Shown: positions 10,943 through 18,318, numbered from the stretch's first letter. The stretch: DNA of 64,000 nt from Caulobacter vibrioides (GCF_002310375.3 NZ_CP023315.3:3962001-4026000), one strand, 5' to 3'. Translations and numbers: made by a program. The notes: generated by a model not told the origin, from the sequence alone.

Positions 10943-11413
10943 TTGGCCAATCCCGACCTGGGCGCAAAACAAATCTGCCCCAACTGCCAATCGAAGTTCT
11001 ACGACCTCAACCGTCGTCCCGCTGTTTGCCCCAAATGCGGCGAGCAGTTTGACCCGGAAGAGGCCCTGAAGTCTCGCCGTGTCCGCGCCCGCGCCGTCAC
11101 GCCGGACTACGACGCCGACGACGAAAAGGAAGTGGTCGCGCCCAAGGAGGTCGACGGCTACGAGGACGAGGTCGATGAGACCCCGGAAATCGACGAGGCC
11201 GCCGAGGCCGACGTCGTCGAGACCGACGACGAAGACGTCGATCCGGGCGCGCCGACTCCGGCCGGCGGTGACGATCTGGGCGTCGATTTCGCCGAGGACG
11301 AAGATCTCGCCGATGAAGACGGCGATGATGTTCCGTTCCTTGAGGACGAGGACGACGAAGACATTCTCGACGAGGAGATCGAAGGTCTCCCGGGCGAGGG
11401 CGTCGACGACTGA
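10943..11413 (+). CDS. FYDLN acid domain protein (TIGR02300 family)
   Basis: A 156-residue protein of unknown function found mainly in alphaproteobacteria. The N-terminal 40 residues form a zinc ribbon with two CxxC pairs flanking the FYDLNRRPAVC motif. The rest is a long Asp/Glu-rich, low-complexity acidic tail ending in EGLPGEGVDD. I chose the TTG at 10943 because it gives MANPDLGAKQICPNC and has AAAGGG nine bases upstream; the open frame continues further upstream but would overlap aroA. The acidic tail with a zinc ribbon suggests a nucleic-acid or protein-binding role, but none is established. Confidence 0.88.
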   Translation: MANPDLGAKQICPNCQSKFYDLNRRPAVCPKCGEQFDPEEALKSRRVRARAVTPDYDADDEKEVVAPKEVDGYEDEVDETPEIDEAAEADVVETDDEDVDPGAPTPAGGDDLGVDFAEDEDLADEDGDDVPFLEDEDDEDILDEEIEGLPGEGVDD

Positions 11414-11419
11414 TCCAGC

Positions 11420-11468
11420 GGACAGCCGGTTGCGACGCGATCGAAACCGGCTGTCCACAGGCGTTTTT
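11420..11468 (+). terminator. putative terminator after the FYDLN acid gene
   Basis: A 12-bp stem (11420-11431 with 11445-11456) around a 13-base loop, followed seven bases later by five T residues. It lies just past the stop codon. Confidence 0.6.
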
Positions 11469-11509
11469 GGGGCTCCGAGATTTTTCTCGAAAAAAGTTCG
11501 AGAAGAGGC

Positions 11510-11538
11510 TTGATCCCAGAAAAATCCCGGACTAGTTT
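11510..11538 (+). promoter_or_regulatory. candidate promoter for tRNA-Ala(GGC)
   Basis: TTGATC, a 17-base spacer and TAGTTT, resembling the housekeeping promoter class of Caulobacter (TTGAC-like -35 and a CTA-containing -10). It lies about 90 bases before the mature tRNA. It is assigned by pattern only. Confidence 0.35.
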
Positions 11539-11626
11539 CCGCGCCTCTTCGGGGAGCGACACCAGTCGAAACGCCGAAGAGACCAAGGATTTCCGAGAGT
11601 TACCGCAAGGTTCTCCCTGAAGAATT

Positions 11627-11702
11627 GGGGCTATAGCTCAGCTGGTAGAGCGCTTGAATGGCATTCAAGAGGTCAGCGGTTCGACTCCGCTTAGCTCCAC
11701 CA
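11627..11702 (+). tRNA. tRNA-Ala, anticodon GGC
   Basis: A 76-base cloverleaf with acceptor stem GGGGCTA/TAGCTCC, D-arm GCTCAGCTGGTAGAGC, a five-pair anticodon stem enclosing ATGGCAT (anticodon GGC), T-arm with GTTCGACTC and an encoded 3' CCA. Reads GCC and GCU alanine codons. Confidence 0.97.
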
Positions 11703-11703
11703 T

Positions 11704-11740
11704 CAAGGCCCGGACGGAAACGTCCGGGCCTTGTCCATTT
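11704..11740 (+). terminator. intrinsic terminator of tRNA-Ala(GGC)
   Basis: A perfect 13-bp stem (11704-11716 with 11721-11733) closed by a GAAA tetraloop, starting two bases after the tRNA CCA and followed by TCCATTTT. Confidence 0.85.
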
Positions 11741-11763
11741 TGGGCCCCTGCGCCTCCCCTCCT

Positions 11764-11792
11764 CTTGAACCGCCCCTCATCGCGCGCCATGT
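11764..11792 (+). promoter_or_regulatory. putative sigma-32 heat-shock promoter of hsp20
   Basis: CTTGAA at 11764-11769, 15 bases, then CGCCATGT at 11785-11792. The sigma-32 consensus is CTTGAA and CCCCATNT with a spacer of roughly 13-15, so there is one mismatch in the -10. It lies about 80 bases upstream of a small heat-shock protein gene, where such a promoter is expected. Confidence 0.6.
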
Positions 11793-11871
11793 CTGGCGTC
11801 GTGTCGCGCTGATCAGCGCCGATCCTCGGGTTGGTCTGCGCGAACGAAGTCGCTTGAGCGAGGACTTCGCG

Positions 11872-12300
11872 ATGACCCGGACGATCCTGTTCGACAGCCC
11901 CTTCCTGCTGGGCTTCGAACACACCCGAGACCTTATCGAGCGCGCCGCCAAGGCCGCATCGGAAAGCTACCCCCCGTACAATGTGGAGCAGGCCGAGCAC
12001 GGCGGCGTGCGCATCACCCTGGCCGTCGCCGGCTTCTCGCCCGAGCAACTGCAGGTGACCGTCGAGGGCGGGCAGTTGGTGGTGGCGGGCAAGCGCGATA
12101 GCGCCGACGCGCGTTCAGAAGCTGAGCGGGCCTTCCTGCATCGCGGGATCGCGGCGCGAGGCTTCGTGCGCACCTTCGTCCTCGCTGAGGGCATGGAGGT
12201 CACGGCCGCCACGCTCGAGCATGGCCTGCTGCACATCGACCTGGCCCGCCCAGCGCCTGAACGCCTGGTCAAGAAGATCCCGATCCGCAGCGCGGGCTGA
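11872..12300 (+). CDS. small heat-shock protein, Hsp20/IbpA family
   Basis: ATP-independent holdase chaperone that binds unfolding proteins until the DnaK/ClpB machinery refolds them. 142 residues from the ATG at 11872, which starts MTRTILFDSPFLLGF as in alphaproteobacterial IbpA-like proteins. The alpha-crystallin domain runs from about residue 38 (NVEQAEHGGVRITLAVAGF) to about 130. The usual AFxLAEG-like segment reads RTFVLAEGMEV, and the C-terminal IPI in KKIPIRSAG is the I-x-I oligomerisation anchor. A sigma-32-like promoter lies upstream, and a DUF1150 gene follows after 85 bases, a pairing frequent in alphaproteobacteria. Confidence 0.93.
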   Translation: MTRTILFDSPFLLGFEHTRDLIERAAKAASESYPPYNVEQAEHGGVRITLAVAGFSPEQLQVTVEGGQLVVAGKRDSADARSEAERAFLHRGIAARGFVRTFVLAEGMEVTAATLEHGLLHIDLARPAPERLVKKIPIRSAG

Positions 12301-12385
12301 AACGCTCTTACGGAACCCGTCTTGAGCCGCGGCGGTCTGAACCGCGCGGAGCACGGCGCGTTATTTCATACAAGGAGGTGGTCCT

Positions 12386-12655
12386 ATGACGCCCGACAAC
12401 CAACCGAGCCGGCCCTTCACACACGAAGCCTTCGCGGCTCTTGGCGCGCCGAACCTCGTCTATGTCCGGCCCATCAAGGCCGCCGAAATTCTGGCTGACG
12501 CCCCGGAGGGCGTCGAGGACTTCGACCTTCCCCCCGGCCAGACCCTTTATGCGGTGTGCCGCGCCGACGGCGCGCGCCTAGCGGTTCTCATCGACCGCGA
12601 CGCCGCGATCGCCGCGGCGTTGGCGCACGAGCTGGCGCCTGTGTCCGTCCACTAG
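12386..12655 (+). CDS. DUF1150 family small protein
   Basis: An 89-residue protein of unknown function. The sequence THEAFAALGAPNLVYVRPI near residues 9-27 and the LPPGQTLYAVCRADGARLAVL block are characteristic of DUF1150. It has a very strong ribosome-binding site (AAGGAGG eight bases before the ATG), so it is highly translated when transcribed. Position behind hsp20 on the same strand suggests co-expression during heat stress. Its TAG stop codon is the first triplet of a two-hairpin intergenic repeat, which may also serve as the operon terminator. Confidence 0.85.
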   Translation: MTPDNQPSRPFTHEAFAALGAPNLVYVRPIKAAEILADAPEGVEDFDLPPGQTLYAVCRADGARLAVLIDRDAAIAAALAHELAPVSVH

Positions 12656-12758
12656 AGCGCTTCACGACCTGACGGCGTCAGGTCGTGGGCTCTAGTCTTT
12701 TGTTTTGACGCATTTTTCTTCACGCGAACCGGAACCACTTCGCTCGAAAAATGCTCTA
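12653..12758. repeat. two-hairpin intergenic repeat, copy 1
   Basis: About 106 bases: hairpin 1 is CACGACCTGAC/GTCAGGTCGTG bounded by TAGAGC and GCTCTAG; hairpin 2 pairs GCATTTTTC with CGAAAAATGC around CGCGAACCGG and CCACTTCGC. The right part is nearly identical to the copy at 48716-48822. Both outer ends read TAGAGC inward, and the left one contains the DUF1150 stop. Confidence 0.88.
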
Positions 12759-12772
12759 AAGACGGGAAAGCG

Positions 12773-13237
12773 TCAGGCGGCGGTGCTGGCCGGTTCGTCG
12801 GTCAGCAGAACATGGATCGCGTCGGCCGATCCGGCTTGACGGACCGCCAAGCGGGTCGCGGGCTGGCGCATCATGCGCGCCACCCGGGCGAGCGCCCTCA
12901 GATGCTGGGCGTTGGCGTCGCGAGGCGCGAAGAGCGCCACAAGCAGGTCCACGGGCTTGTCATCGAGCGCGTCGAACGCGACCGGCGTATCCAACCGCAC
13001 GACGACCGCGCGCACGCGGTCCAGGCCGTCTAACCGGGCATGTGGGATGGCGACGCCTTCTCCGACGCCCGTCGAACCTGCGGCTTCCCGCTCGATGAGA
13101 CCGTCCAGCGCGGCTTCGGGATCAACGCCAAGCACGCGGCCCGCGACGTCGGCGACCATCGAAAGCGCCTGGCGCTTCCCGGGGGCGCTGGCGCGCAGCG
13201 CCACCGCTCCGGGCTCTAGAAGGTCGCCAATGGTCAT
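12773..13237 (-). CDS. ptsN: nitrogen-PTS EIIA component (EIIA-Ntr)
   Basis: Phosphoryl-acceptor of the PTS-Ntr regulatory chain, linking nitrogen and carbon status to stress signalling and potassium transport in other proteobacteria. 154 residues from the ATG at 13237 (MTIGDLLEPG); an upstream in-frame start would add 24 residues without resemblance to the family. The phosphorylated histidine is H66 in GEGVAIPHARLDG, and the PTS EIIA type-2 fold continues through LVALFAPRDANAQHLRALA. Follows hpf on the same strand by 84 bases, in the rpoN-hpf-ptsN arrangement typical of proteobacteria. Confidence 0.95.
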   Translation of the reverse strand: MTIGDLLEPGAVALRASAPGKRQALSMVADVAGRVLGVDPEAALDGLIEREAAGSTGVGEGVAIPHARLDGLDRVRAVVVRLDTPVAFDALDDKPVDLLVALFAPRDANAQHLRALARVARMMRQPATRLAVRQAGSADAIHVLLTDEPASTAA

Positions 13238-13321
13238 GGACTTCCAACGCTCGCTAGTTTCCGACCGCCTTGGCGCCGTCGACGGAATCCACCGACGGCG
13301 CCAGACCATGACACGGTCTGG

Positions 13322-13948
13322 TTAGCTCGCGGTTGACCCGTGTCCGTTCGACTTCGTGCGTTCGGGGTCGATCCAGCCGATATTCCCGTCTGGACGCCGA
13401 TACACCACGGAGATGCCCCCGTGGGCGGCGTTCCTAAACACGATTGCCGGGTATGCGGTCAAGTCCAGTTCCATGACAGCCATGGAAACGGTCATTGTCT
13501 TCATCGCGGCCTGGGTTTCCGCAATGACCATTGCCGCGGGCGCGCCCGTCGGGTGGTCGATTTCCACATCCCAGTCTTCGTCGCCATCGTCGCCTTCCGG
13601 AGCCCGGAGAACGAACATGGCGGCGTTCTCGACCTTCTTGGCCGTTGCGGCCGCAGAGTGGCTCTTCAGCCGCCTCTTGTACCGCCTGATCCGCGTATCG
13701 ATCTTGGCCAGGGCCGCGTCGAAGGCCGCATGCGCGTCACCTCCCGACCCGTGGCTGATGAGCTGCTGGCCCGAAGCCAGCTTGACCGAGCAATCGACAC
13801 GGAAGGCGTAGCCGTCCTTGCTGACCACGACCTCGGCGGCTCCGCCGCGATCGAAGTATTTGCCGATGCTTTGAGCGATTTCGTCGGAGACTCGCGCTCG
13901 CAGAGCCTCACCAACGTCGACATGCTTGCCGGAGACTTGGACTTGCAT
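13322..13948 (-). CDS. hpf: ribosome hibernation-promoting factor, long form
   Basis: Binds the decoding region of idle 30S subunits and dimerises 70S ribosomes into inactive 100S particles in stationary phase. 208 residues: an N-terminal S30AE domain (MQVQVSGKHVDVGEALRARV through IRRYKRRLKSH, about residues 1-100), a linker, and the C-terminal dimerisation domain (residues about 140-198) with MKTMTVSMAVMELDLTAYPAIVFRNAAHG and the NIGWIDP end. The two-domain layout makes this a long HPF. In many relatives it directly follows rpoN; here an exoD gene lies between. Confidence 0.95.
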   Translation of the reverse strand: MQVQVSGKHVDVGEALRARVSDEIAQSIGKYFDRGGAAEVVVSKDGYAFRVDCSVKLASGQQLISHGSGGDAHAAFDAALAKIDTRIRRYKRRLKSHSAAATAKKVENAAMFVLRAPEGDDGDEDWDVEIDHPTGAPAAMVIAETQAAMKTMTVSMAVMELDLTAYPAIVFRNAAHGGISVVYRRPDGNIGWIDPERTKSNGHGSTAS

Positions 13949-14011
13949 ATCGATACAACGCGCCTGTCTCGAACGGGTGTCAAGCGGCCCTTTCGTGGCT
14001 TTTGAGCGGCC

Positions 14012-14626
14012 TCAAAAGAGCCCCGAAAACACACCCAGAAGCTTGCGCGCCGCGAGCACAACGACGTGGGCGCTGACAAAGAGAAGCGCCCCGCTCCCCA
14101 CCGCCATCAGATAGCCCAGCAGGGCCAGGATTCCGTCCCGCTGGAGCAGGGCCAGAGCCAGCACAGCCACTGTCGCGCCCGGCGCCAGGTTGCCCAGCGG
14201 GATGGGCAGGACCAGCACCAGAGCCAGCAGGGTGCAGACCACGCCGATCGCTCTTTCGCCCAAGGGTGCGAACAAAGGCCGCAGCCTGGGACGGGTGATC
14301 AGCTCCATCTTGCGGACGATCGACCCCAACCGGCGAAAGAGGCCGCGCAGGTCGTCGCGCTTCAACGGCTTGTCCACAAGACCGCGGGGCAGCCAGGGCG
14401 TGTCGGCCCCCATGGCGATCTGCGGGGCCAGGAACAGGATCGGCAACGACAGGATGGTCGACGACCCTGGCGGAAGCGGCAGGGTGTTCAAAAGACCAAA
14501 GACCAGCAGCATCGCGCCAAAGGCGCGGCTGTCGAACGCGGCCAGCATTTGTCCGACGGTCAGGGTGGGGCTGGCGTCCTCGCCGAAGCCCTCGATCACA
14601 TCGGCCAGACTCTTCTCGGTCATCAA
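14012..14626 (-). CDS. exoD: ExoD family membrane protein
   Basis: A 204-residue integral membrane protein matching the ExoD family, first described for exopolysaccharide and alkaline tolerance phenotypes in rhizobia; the biochemical function is unknown. Conserved blocks are LLVFGLLNTLPLPPGSSTILSLPILFLAPQ near residues 39-69 and a basic segment with RLRPLFAPLGER around 113-124. These are followed by C-terminal membrane helices (VVCTLLALVLVLPIPLG and TVAVLALALLQ). It sits between rpoN and hpf on the same strand with short gaps, so it is probably in the same transcript. A small hairpin (13999-14018) overlaps its stop codon. Confidence 0.85.
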   Translation of the reverse strand: MMTEKSLADVIEGFGEDASPTLTVGQMLAAFDSRAFGAMLLVFGLLNTLPLPPGSSTILSLPILFLAPQIAMGADTPWLPRGLVDKPLKRDDLRGLFRRLGSIVRKMELITRPRLRPLFAPLGERAIGVVCTLLALVLVLPIPLGNLAPGATVAVLALALLQRDGILALLGYLMAVGSGALLFVSAHVVVLAARKLLGVFSGLF

Positions 14627-14675
14627 TTCCTCTCGGCCCGCTCGGGAACGCGCGGGGGACGAAAAAGAAGCGGCT

Positions 14676-16169
14676 CTAGACCGCTTCCTTCATCAGGCGG
14701 CGGCGTTCCACCGACGAGGGGATCCGCATGGCCTCACGATACTTGGCCACGGTCCGGCGGGCGATGTCGACCCCAGCCGCCTTGAGAATTTCCACGATGC
14801 GATCATCGGAGTGGACATCGGCCTCGCACTTCTCGGCGTCGACCAGGCCCTTGATCTTGTGACGAACGCTGGCGGCCGAGTGGGCCTCGCCGCCTTCCGA
14901 CGACTGGATGGCCGAGGTGAAGAAGAACTTCAGCTCGAACACCCCGCGCGGGGTGGCGATGTACTTGTTCGAGGTCACGCGGCTGACGGTGCTCTCGTGC
15001 ATGCCGATGGCGTCGGCGACGGTCTTTAGGTTCAGCGGACGCAGGTGCTCGACGCCGAACGCGAGGAAACCGTCCTGCTGACGCACGATCTCGCTGGCGA
15101 CCTTCAGGATGGTCTTGGCGCGCTGGTCCAGGCTCTTAACCAGCCAGTTGGCTGAGGCCATGCAGTCGGCGACGAAGGTCTTTTCCTGATCGCTGCGCGC
15201 GCCCTTGGAGACGCGCGCGTGATAGCGCTGGTCGACCAGCACCCGCGGCAGGGTGTCGGTGTTCAATTCCACGTGCCACATGCCGCCAAGACCCTCGCGG
15301 ACCATGACGTCGGGCACCAGGGTCTCGGCCGGCTCGCTGTGATAGGCCGCGCCCGGACGCGGGTTCAGCGACCGGATCTCGGCGATCATATCGCGCAGAT
15401 CTTCCTCATCGACGCCGCAGATCCGGCGCAGGCCCGCCATGTCCCGCTTGGCCAGAAGCTCCAGGTGATCGAGCATCGCGGCCATGGCCGGGTCGTAGCG
15501 GTTCAGGTCCTTGAGCTGCAGCGCCAGGCACTCGCGCACGTCACGGGCGAAGACGCCGACCGGCTCGAAGCCCTGCAGGATAGTCAGGGTGTCCTCGACC
15601 ACCTCCAGCGCGCAGCCTAGGCGATCGGCCAGCTCGACGACGTCCAGGCGCAGATAGCCGCCCTCGTCGACGGCGTCGATCAGGATCTCGGCGATGGCGT
15701 TGCGGGCCGGCGACAGCGCGGCCTGGACCAGTTGGGCGCGCAGGTGGGCGGCCAGGGTCGGCGTGTCGGTGAGGGCGCGCTCATAGCCCTCGTCGCTCTC
15801 GAACGAGCCGCCGCCGCCCGCGCGCGACCAATCGATCTGGCCGCCGGCATGCTCGGCTTCGGCCCCATCGCCGGTGGCGCGCTCGCCGGGCGAGACATCG
15901 TCGGAAGGCGTGTCCATCTCGCGCCCGGCCGTGGTGTCGGCCACGGCGTCGACCTGGGTCAAGCTCGCGTCGCGCTCGGCCTCGACCTCGCCCGTCGGCT
16001 CGTGATCGCCCTCATCGCGTTGCAGGAGCGGATTGCGCTCCAGCTCGGCATCGACGAAGGCGTCGAGCTCGATGTTCGACAGCTGCAGCAGCTTGATGGC
16101 CTGCTGCAGTTGCGGGGTGATGACGAGGCCCTGGCCTTGCCGGAGCTCTAGTCGGTGGCTGAGCGCCAA
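14676..16169 (-). CDS. rpoN: RNA polymerase sigma-54 factor
   Basis: Alternative sigma factor that needs AAA+ enhancer-binding proteins. In Caulobacter it drives flagellar and stalk genes besides nitrogen functions. 497 residues: glutamine/leucine-rich region I at the N-terminus (LELRQGQGLVITPQLQQAIKLLQ, with I/II activator contacts), an acidic region II at about residues 50-110, the core-binding domain, a helix-turn-helix (KTVADAIGMHESTVSRVTSNKY) and the RpoN box ARRTVAKYREAM near the C-terminus. Downstream of lptB on the same strand but separated from it by an intrinsic terminator, so a dedicated promoter in the 138-base gap is likely. Confidence 0.98.
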   Translation of the reverse strand: MALSHRLELRQGQGLVITPQLQQAIKLLQLSNIELDAFVDAELERNPLLQRDEGDHEPTGEVEAERDASLTQVDAVADTTAGREMDTPSDDVSPGERATGDGAEAEHAGGQIDWSRAGGGGSFESDEGYERALTDTPTLAAHLRAQLVQAALSPARNAIAEILIDAVDEGGYLRLDVVELADRLGCALEVVEDTLTILQGFEPVGVFARDVRECLALQLKDLNRYDPAMAAMLDHLELLAKRDMAGLRRICGVDEEDLRDMIAEIRSLNPRPGAAYHSEPAETLVPDVMVREGLGGMWHVELNTDTLPRVLVDQRYHARVSKGARSDQEKTFVADCMASANWLVKSLDQRAKTILKVASEIVRQQDGFLAFGVEHLRPLNLKTVADAIGMHESTVSRVTSNKYIATPRGVFELKFFFTSAIQSSEGGEAHSAASVRHKIKGLVDAEKCEADVHSDDRIVEILKAAGVDIARRTVAKYREAMRIPSSVERRRLMKEAV

Positions 16170-16276
16170 TGCGCCCTCCTGACGTACGAAAAACTTTCGA
16201 GCGCCATTGAAGAGCGGTTCTGGTTAACGGGTCGCGAACGCCTGCAATAATCGGGCCGGTGCGACCGAGTGTCCCG

Positions 16277-16311
16277 AAAAAAGGCTTAGGCCTTGCAGAA
16301 CAAGGCCTTAG
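16277..16311 (-). terminator. intrinsic terminator overlapping the lptB stop codon
   Basis: On the minus strand CTAAGGCCTTG and CAAGGCCTAAG arms (one mismatch) around a 5-base loop are followed by CC and six T residues. The first arm contains the lptB TAA. It separates lptC-A-B from rpoN. Confidence 0.8.
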
Positions 16312-17066
16312 TCACCCAGGCGCGGCTCGGTGAAGCTTTCGCCCAGATAAACGCGCTTCACTTCCGGGTTTTCGACGATCTCGCGCGGCGAGCCCTCGAA
16401 CAGCACCTCGCCCGCATGGATGATCGAGGCGCGATCAATGATGTCGAGCGTCTCGCGGACGTTATGGTCGGTGATCAGGATCCCGATGCCGCGCCCCTTC
16501 AGATAGCCGATCACCTCGCGGATATCGGCGATCGCCAGGGGGTCGATGCCGGCGAAAGGCTCGTCCAGCAGCATGAACGACGGCTCACTGGCCAGAGCGC
16601 GCGCGATTTCCACCCGGCGACGCTCGCCGCCCGACAAGGCCACGGCCGGCGACTTGCGGATATGGGTGATCCGCAGCTCCTCGAGAATGCCGGTGACCTG
16701 CTCGCGGGCCTTGCGCGGATCGCGCTCGCGCATTTCGACCACGGCCATGACGTTCTGCTCGACCGTCATCCCCCGGAAGATCGAGGCTTCCTGCGGGAGG
16801 TAGCCCACGCCCAGGCGCGCGCGCTGGAACATCGGCTGGGAGGTGATGTTTTCACCGTCCAGATAGATCGCGCCGTAGTCGGCGGCGATCAGGCCCGTGA
16901 CCATATAGAAACAGGTCGTCTTGCCCGCGCCGTTGGGGCCCAGAAGGCCGGCCACCTCGCCGCGCTTCAAGCGCAGGGACACGTTCTTGACGACCGGACG
17001 ATCGCCGAACGACTTGCCCACGGAATCGACGAACAGGCCGTCCATGTCGTTGGAGGTCAGGGTCAT
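16308..17066 (-). CDS. lptB: LPS export ABC transporter ATPase LptB
   Basis: Cytoplasmic ATPase of the LptB2FGC complex that extracts lipopolysaccharide from the inner membrane. 252 residues with Walker A GPNGAGKTTCF near residue 39, Q-loop LPQEASIF, ABC signature LSGGERRRVEIA, Walker B FMLLDEPFAGID and the H-switch LITDHNVRET. A short N-terminal extension (about 12 residues) precedes the usual start. It begins eight bases after the lptA stop, as expected for an lptC-A-B operon. High confidence. Confidence 0.97.
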   Translation of the reverse strand: MTLTSNDMDGLFVDSVGKSFGDRPVVKNVSLRLKRGEVAGLLGPNGAGKTTCFYMVTGLIAADYGAIYLDGENITSQPMFQRARLGVGYLPQEASIFRGMTVEQNVMAVVEMRERDPRKAREQVTGILEELRITHIRKSPAVALSGGERRRVEIARALASEPSFMLLDEPFAGIDPLAIADIREVIGYLKGRGIGILITDHNVRETLDIIDRASIIHAGEVLFEGSPREIVENPEVKRVYLGESFTEPRLGD

Positions 17067-17074
17067 TCGGGATC

Positions 17075-17629
17075 CTAGCGCTGCTCGGCCGCGGCAGGCG
17101 CGTCAGGCGTCTGGGTGTCGTCCTGGTAAAACACCGCGCGCACGCGGCGCTTGGCGTTTTGACCCGAGGCCGTCGATTCGAGCTTGGCGTCGTTGGTCTT
17201 GGTGTTCACGGTCAGGCGGTCGCCGCGCGCGACATCCTTGCCCTTCACCAGAATGACGTCCCCCGTCAGGACCGCCGTGTTGGTGCTGAAGGTGTAGACG
17301 GCGCGATCGCCACGGGCGTTCTGCTGGTCGCTGACCAGATAGACCCCGCCCTCGGCCTCCATGCGCTGGGCCGCGCCGCAGCCGGTCTCGCCGCCAGGGC
17401 GCTTGGCGCTGATGATCGTCACCTTCTGAGCGCGCAGCCGCGAGCGGTTCTGCAGGATCTCGACATTGCCGATGAAGATCGTCGTGCAGGTGCTGTTGAA
17501 CGTCTGCTGCTCATCGGCGGAGACGTCGATGGGCGCGCTGGACACGCTCTGCCGCGCCTGCGCAGCGCCGCCGGCCCCCATCCCAGACAGGATCAACGCG
17601 GTCACCGCCGCAGCCGTCCATCGCTTCAT
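17075..17629 (-). CDS. lptA: LPS export periplasmic bridge protein LptA
   Basis: Periplasmic beta-jellyroll protein that carries LPS across the periplasm. 184 residues from the ATG at 17629, chosen because GAGGA lies about ten bases upstream; longer in-frame starts exist at 17638 and 17671. A signal peptide (MKRWTAAAVTALILSGMGAGGAAQA) precedes the OstA/LptA domain, recognisable in APIDVSADEQQTFNSTCTT and the DRAVYTFSTNTAVLTGDV segment. A C-terminal low-complexity tail (TPDAPAAAEQR) is not part of the fold. Between lptC and lptB in the expected order. Confidence 0.92.
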   Translation of the reverse strand: MKRWTAAAVTALILSGMGAGGAAQARQSVSSAPIDVSADEQQTFNSTCTTIFIGNVEILQNRSRLRAQKVTIISAKRPGGETGCGAAQRMEAEGGVYLVSDQQNARGDRAVYTFSTNTAVLTGDVILVKGKDVARGDRLTVNTKTNDAKLESTASGQNAKRRVRAVFYQDDTQTPDAPAAAEQR

Positions 17630-17689
17630 CAGAACCATGTCCTCATCCGTCGCGGCTCGCGTCCGAAGCAAACCCGCGCAATTTCTTCT

Positions 17690-18310
17690 TTACTGCCGTT
17701 CGAACCGCGCGCGAACCCCGCCCCGGAAAACGATGCGATCGCCCTTGTCATATACGGAGTAGGCCTGGGATTGCACCTGCCCGCTGGGCCCTTCGCCATT
17801 CATCGTGCTTTCGCCGCGGACATCGCCCGTCTTGGTGTCGACGAACGACTCCTCGGACGCGAAGCGATAGCCCGCGCCGTCGTCCAGGCGAACATCGTCC
17901 TTCAGGTTCAGCCCGAAGGTGTCCTGCCGGTAGACGCCGTGCTTGGCGGTCATGCGCGTCGGGGTCGGTGAGCCCAGGTCCAGCGTCAGGGCCGGCTCTT
18001 CCAGGATGATGCGGCGCGGGTCGGCGTCGTCTCGGACCGCCGAGCGGGCCGTGATCATGAAACTGCGGCCGTCCGTCGACTGTCCATAGAACCTGGGTGT
18101 GATCAGGCGGATTTCAGTGCGGGCCTCCGCCGGAGCGCGGGAGGCGGCCATGTAGGTTCGCCACCCCACCTGCGCGACCACCGCCAAAAGCAGCAGGCCG
18201 ATCGCGGCGGGCAAGACGATGCGCGCGGCCAGCACACGGCGCGAGCGACGACGCCAGCGGCCGAGGTCGGCGCTCATCGATCGTCCGGTCATGACCACGG
18301 CGGGCTGCAT
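17690..18310 (-). CDS. lptC: LPS export protein LptC
   Basis: Single-span inner-membrane protein that connects LptB2FG to LptA. 206 residues from the ATG at 18310, which has AAAGGA six bases upstream and lies nine bases after the RNase D stop. A basic cytoplasmic start (RRRSRRVLAARI) precedes one membrane helix (VLPAAIGLLLLAVVAQVGW) and then a periplasmic LptC jellyroll with RFYGQSTDGRSFMITARSAVRD. The family is divergent, so the call relies on topology, fold-typical wording and position directly before lptA. Confidence 0.9.
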   Translation of the reverse strand: MQPAVVMTGRSMSADLGRWRRRSRRVLAARIVLPAAIGLLLLAVVAQVGWRTYMAASRAPAEARTEIRLITPRFYGQSTDGRSFMITARSAVRDDADPRRIILEEPALTLDLGSPTPTRMTAKHGVYRQDTFGLNLKDDVRLDDGAGYRFASEESFVDTKTGDVRGESTMNGEGPSGQVQSQAYSVYDKGDRIVFRGGVRARFERQ

Positions 18311-18318
18311 GGCGTCCT

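Noticed and set aside
13999-14018. Hairpin over the exoD stop as an intrinsic terminator
   Set aside because: Stem is only eight pairs and no U-tract follows on the minus strand, so a terminator is not supported.
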